From: JBJXGF01 sp046153015 | GTDB lineage: Bacteria > Actinomycetota > Acidimicrobiia > Acidimicrobiales > CAIXPF01 | Length of the DNA: 12,019 nucleotides | Direction of reading: 5' to 3' | Assembly (NCBI GenBank): GCA_046153015.1 | Contig: JBJXGF010000057.1 | Location: 1-12,019, forward strand | In this document: piece by piece, positions 11,869-12,019 of the stretch | Layout: every line of letters begins with the position of its first letter | Numbering within the stretch: position 1 is the first letter of the stretch | The notes under the pieces: model-generated | What the model was told of the DNA's origin: nothing | What the model saw: only the letters and a program-made list of their open reading frames with translations | Databases searched by the model: none | Translations under genes and position numbers: made by a program

Positions 11869-12019
11869 TCAGCGCCGCGTGAAGCGGGCGGTGGTGGTGA
11901 TGGTGGCGCCGTTGGCGAGTTGGGCGACGGCGGTGAGGGTGTGGGGGCCGGCGCTGAGGTTGGCGAGGTTCTGGGCGTTGGCGGTGGTGACCGAGCCGCC
12001 TCGCAGGTCGTAGGGGGCT
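11869..12019 (-). CDS. C-terminal end of a probable surface protein with Ig-like/malectin-associated repeat (partial)
   Basis: The minus-strand frame enters from the right edge and stops at TGA 11871-11869, giving 49 visible residues: APYDLRGGSVTTANAQNLAN, then LSAGPHTLTAVAQLANGATI and TTTARFTRR. The pattern PYDLxGG, then L(A)xGxHTLTAxxxLxxGxTxTxTAxFTV is typical of beta-sandwich repeats near the end of secreted carbohydrate-binding or surface proteins, so an extracellular location is inferred. The rest, including any signal peptide, is outside the window. The chemoreceptor gene starts 41 bp downstream in the same direction. The 151 bases at the right edge are strongly biased toward ACC/GCC codons, as expected for Thr/Ala-rich surface sequence. 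Confidence 0.6.
   Translation of the reverse strand, partial: APYDLRGGSVTTANAQNLANLSAGPHTLTAVAQLANGATITTTARFTRR

Overview
The window is high-GC DNA with GTG starts, dense coding and short intergenic gaps, and its gene content points to an actinobacterium (Actinomycetota). The evidence is a multidomain cyclase/NB-ARC/LuxR regulator, a glnA (GSI-beta) plus glnA2 pair, and a GlnR-type OmpR-family regulator. A chemoreceptor implies a motile cell. Placement near Acidimicrobiia is only a guess. Nothing in the window looks like a phage, an IS element, a CRISPR array, a tRNA or an rRNA.

Layout from left to right. (1) Positions 1-161: the 3' end of a gene resembling an XRE/MmyB-type regulator. (2) 341-3693: a tight two-gene plus-strand unit, a DUF4242 small protein followed by a 1028-residue adenylyl cyclase/NB-ARC ATPase/TPR/LuxR protein. 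(3) 3736-7391: a nitrogen-assimilation block. A minus-strand glnA2 to GlnR-like operon diverges from plus-strand glnA. The 181-bp shared promoter region holds four 6-bp sites at an exact 11-bp period, the layout expected of a GlnR or PhoB-family operator. (4) 7392-9635: a decayed accessory stretch. It holds a vapBC-like toxin-antitoxin pair with a nonsense codon in the antitoxin and no normal start for the toxin, flanked by a near-perfect 25-bp direct repeat. It also holds a MerR-type regulator broken by frameshifts, a 3' fragment of a TIGR01777/DUF1731 epimerase, and a broken small membrane gene coupled to a second small membrane gene. (5) 9660-12019: minus-strand genes for an SRPBCC protein with a likely leaderless promoter, an intact methyl-accepting chemotaxis protein, and the C-terminal end of a probable surface protein.

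How the genes may work together. The glnA/glnA2/GlnR-like block reads as a self-contained nitrogen-control module: the regulator is co-transcribed with glnA2 and probably binds the shared promoter region. Only the glnA product keeps the adenylylation tyrosine (Y406). The cyclase-LuxR protein keeps every canonical catalytic residue of a class III adenylyl cyclase, so it may couple cAMP synthesis to transcription. The vapBC-merR-epimerase stretch looks like an insertion and decay hotspot between intact housekeeping genes.

I did not find a convincing wholly new system. The strongest leads are the 11-bp-period operator array, the repeat-flanked broken toxin-antitoxin cassette, and the catalytically complete cyclase-LuxR fusion.
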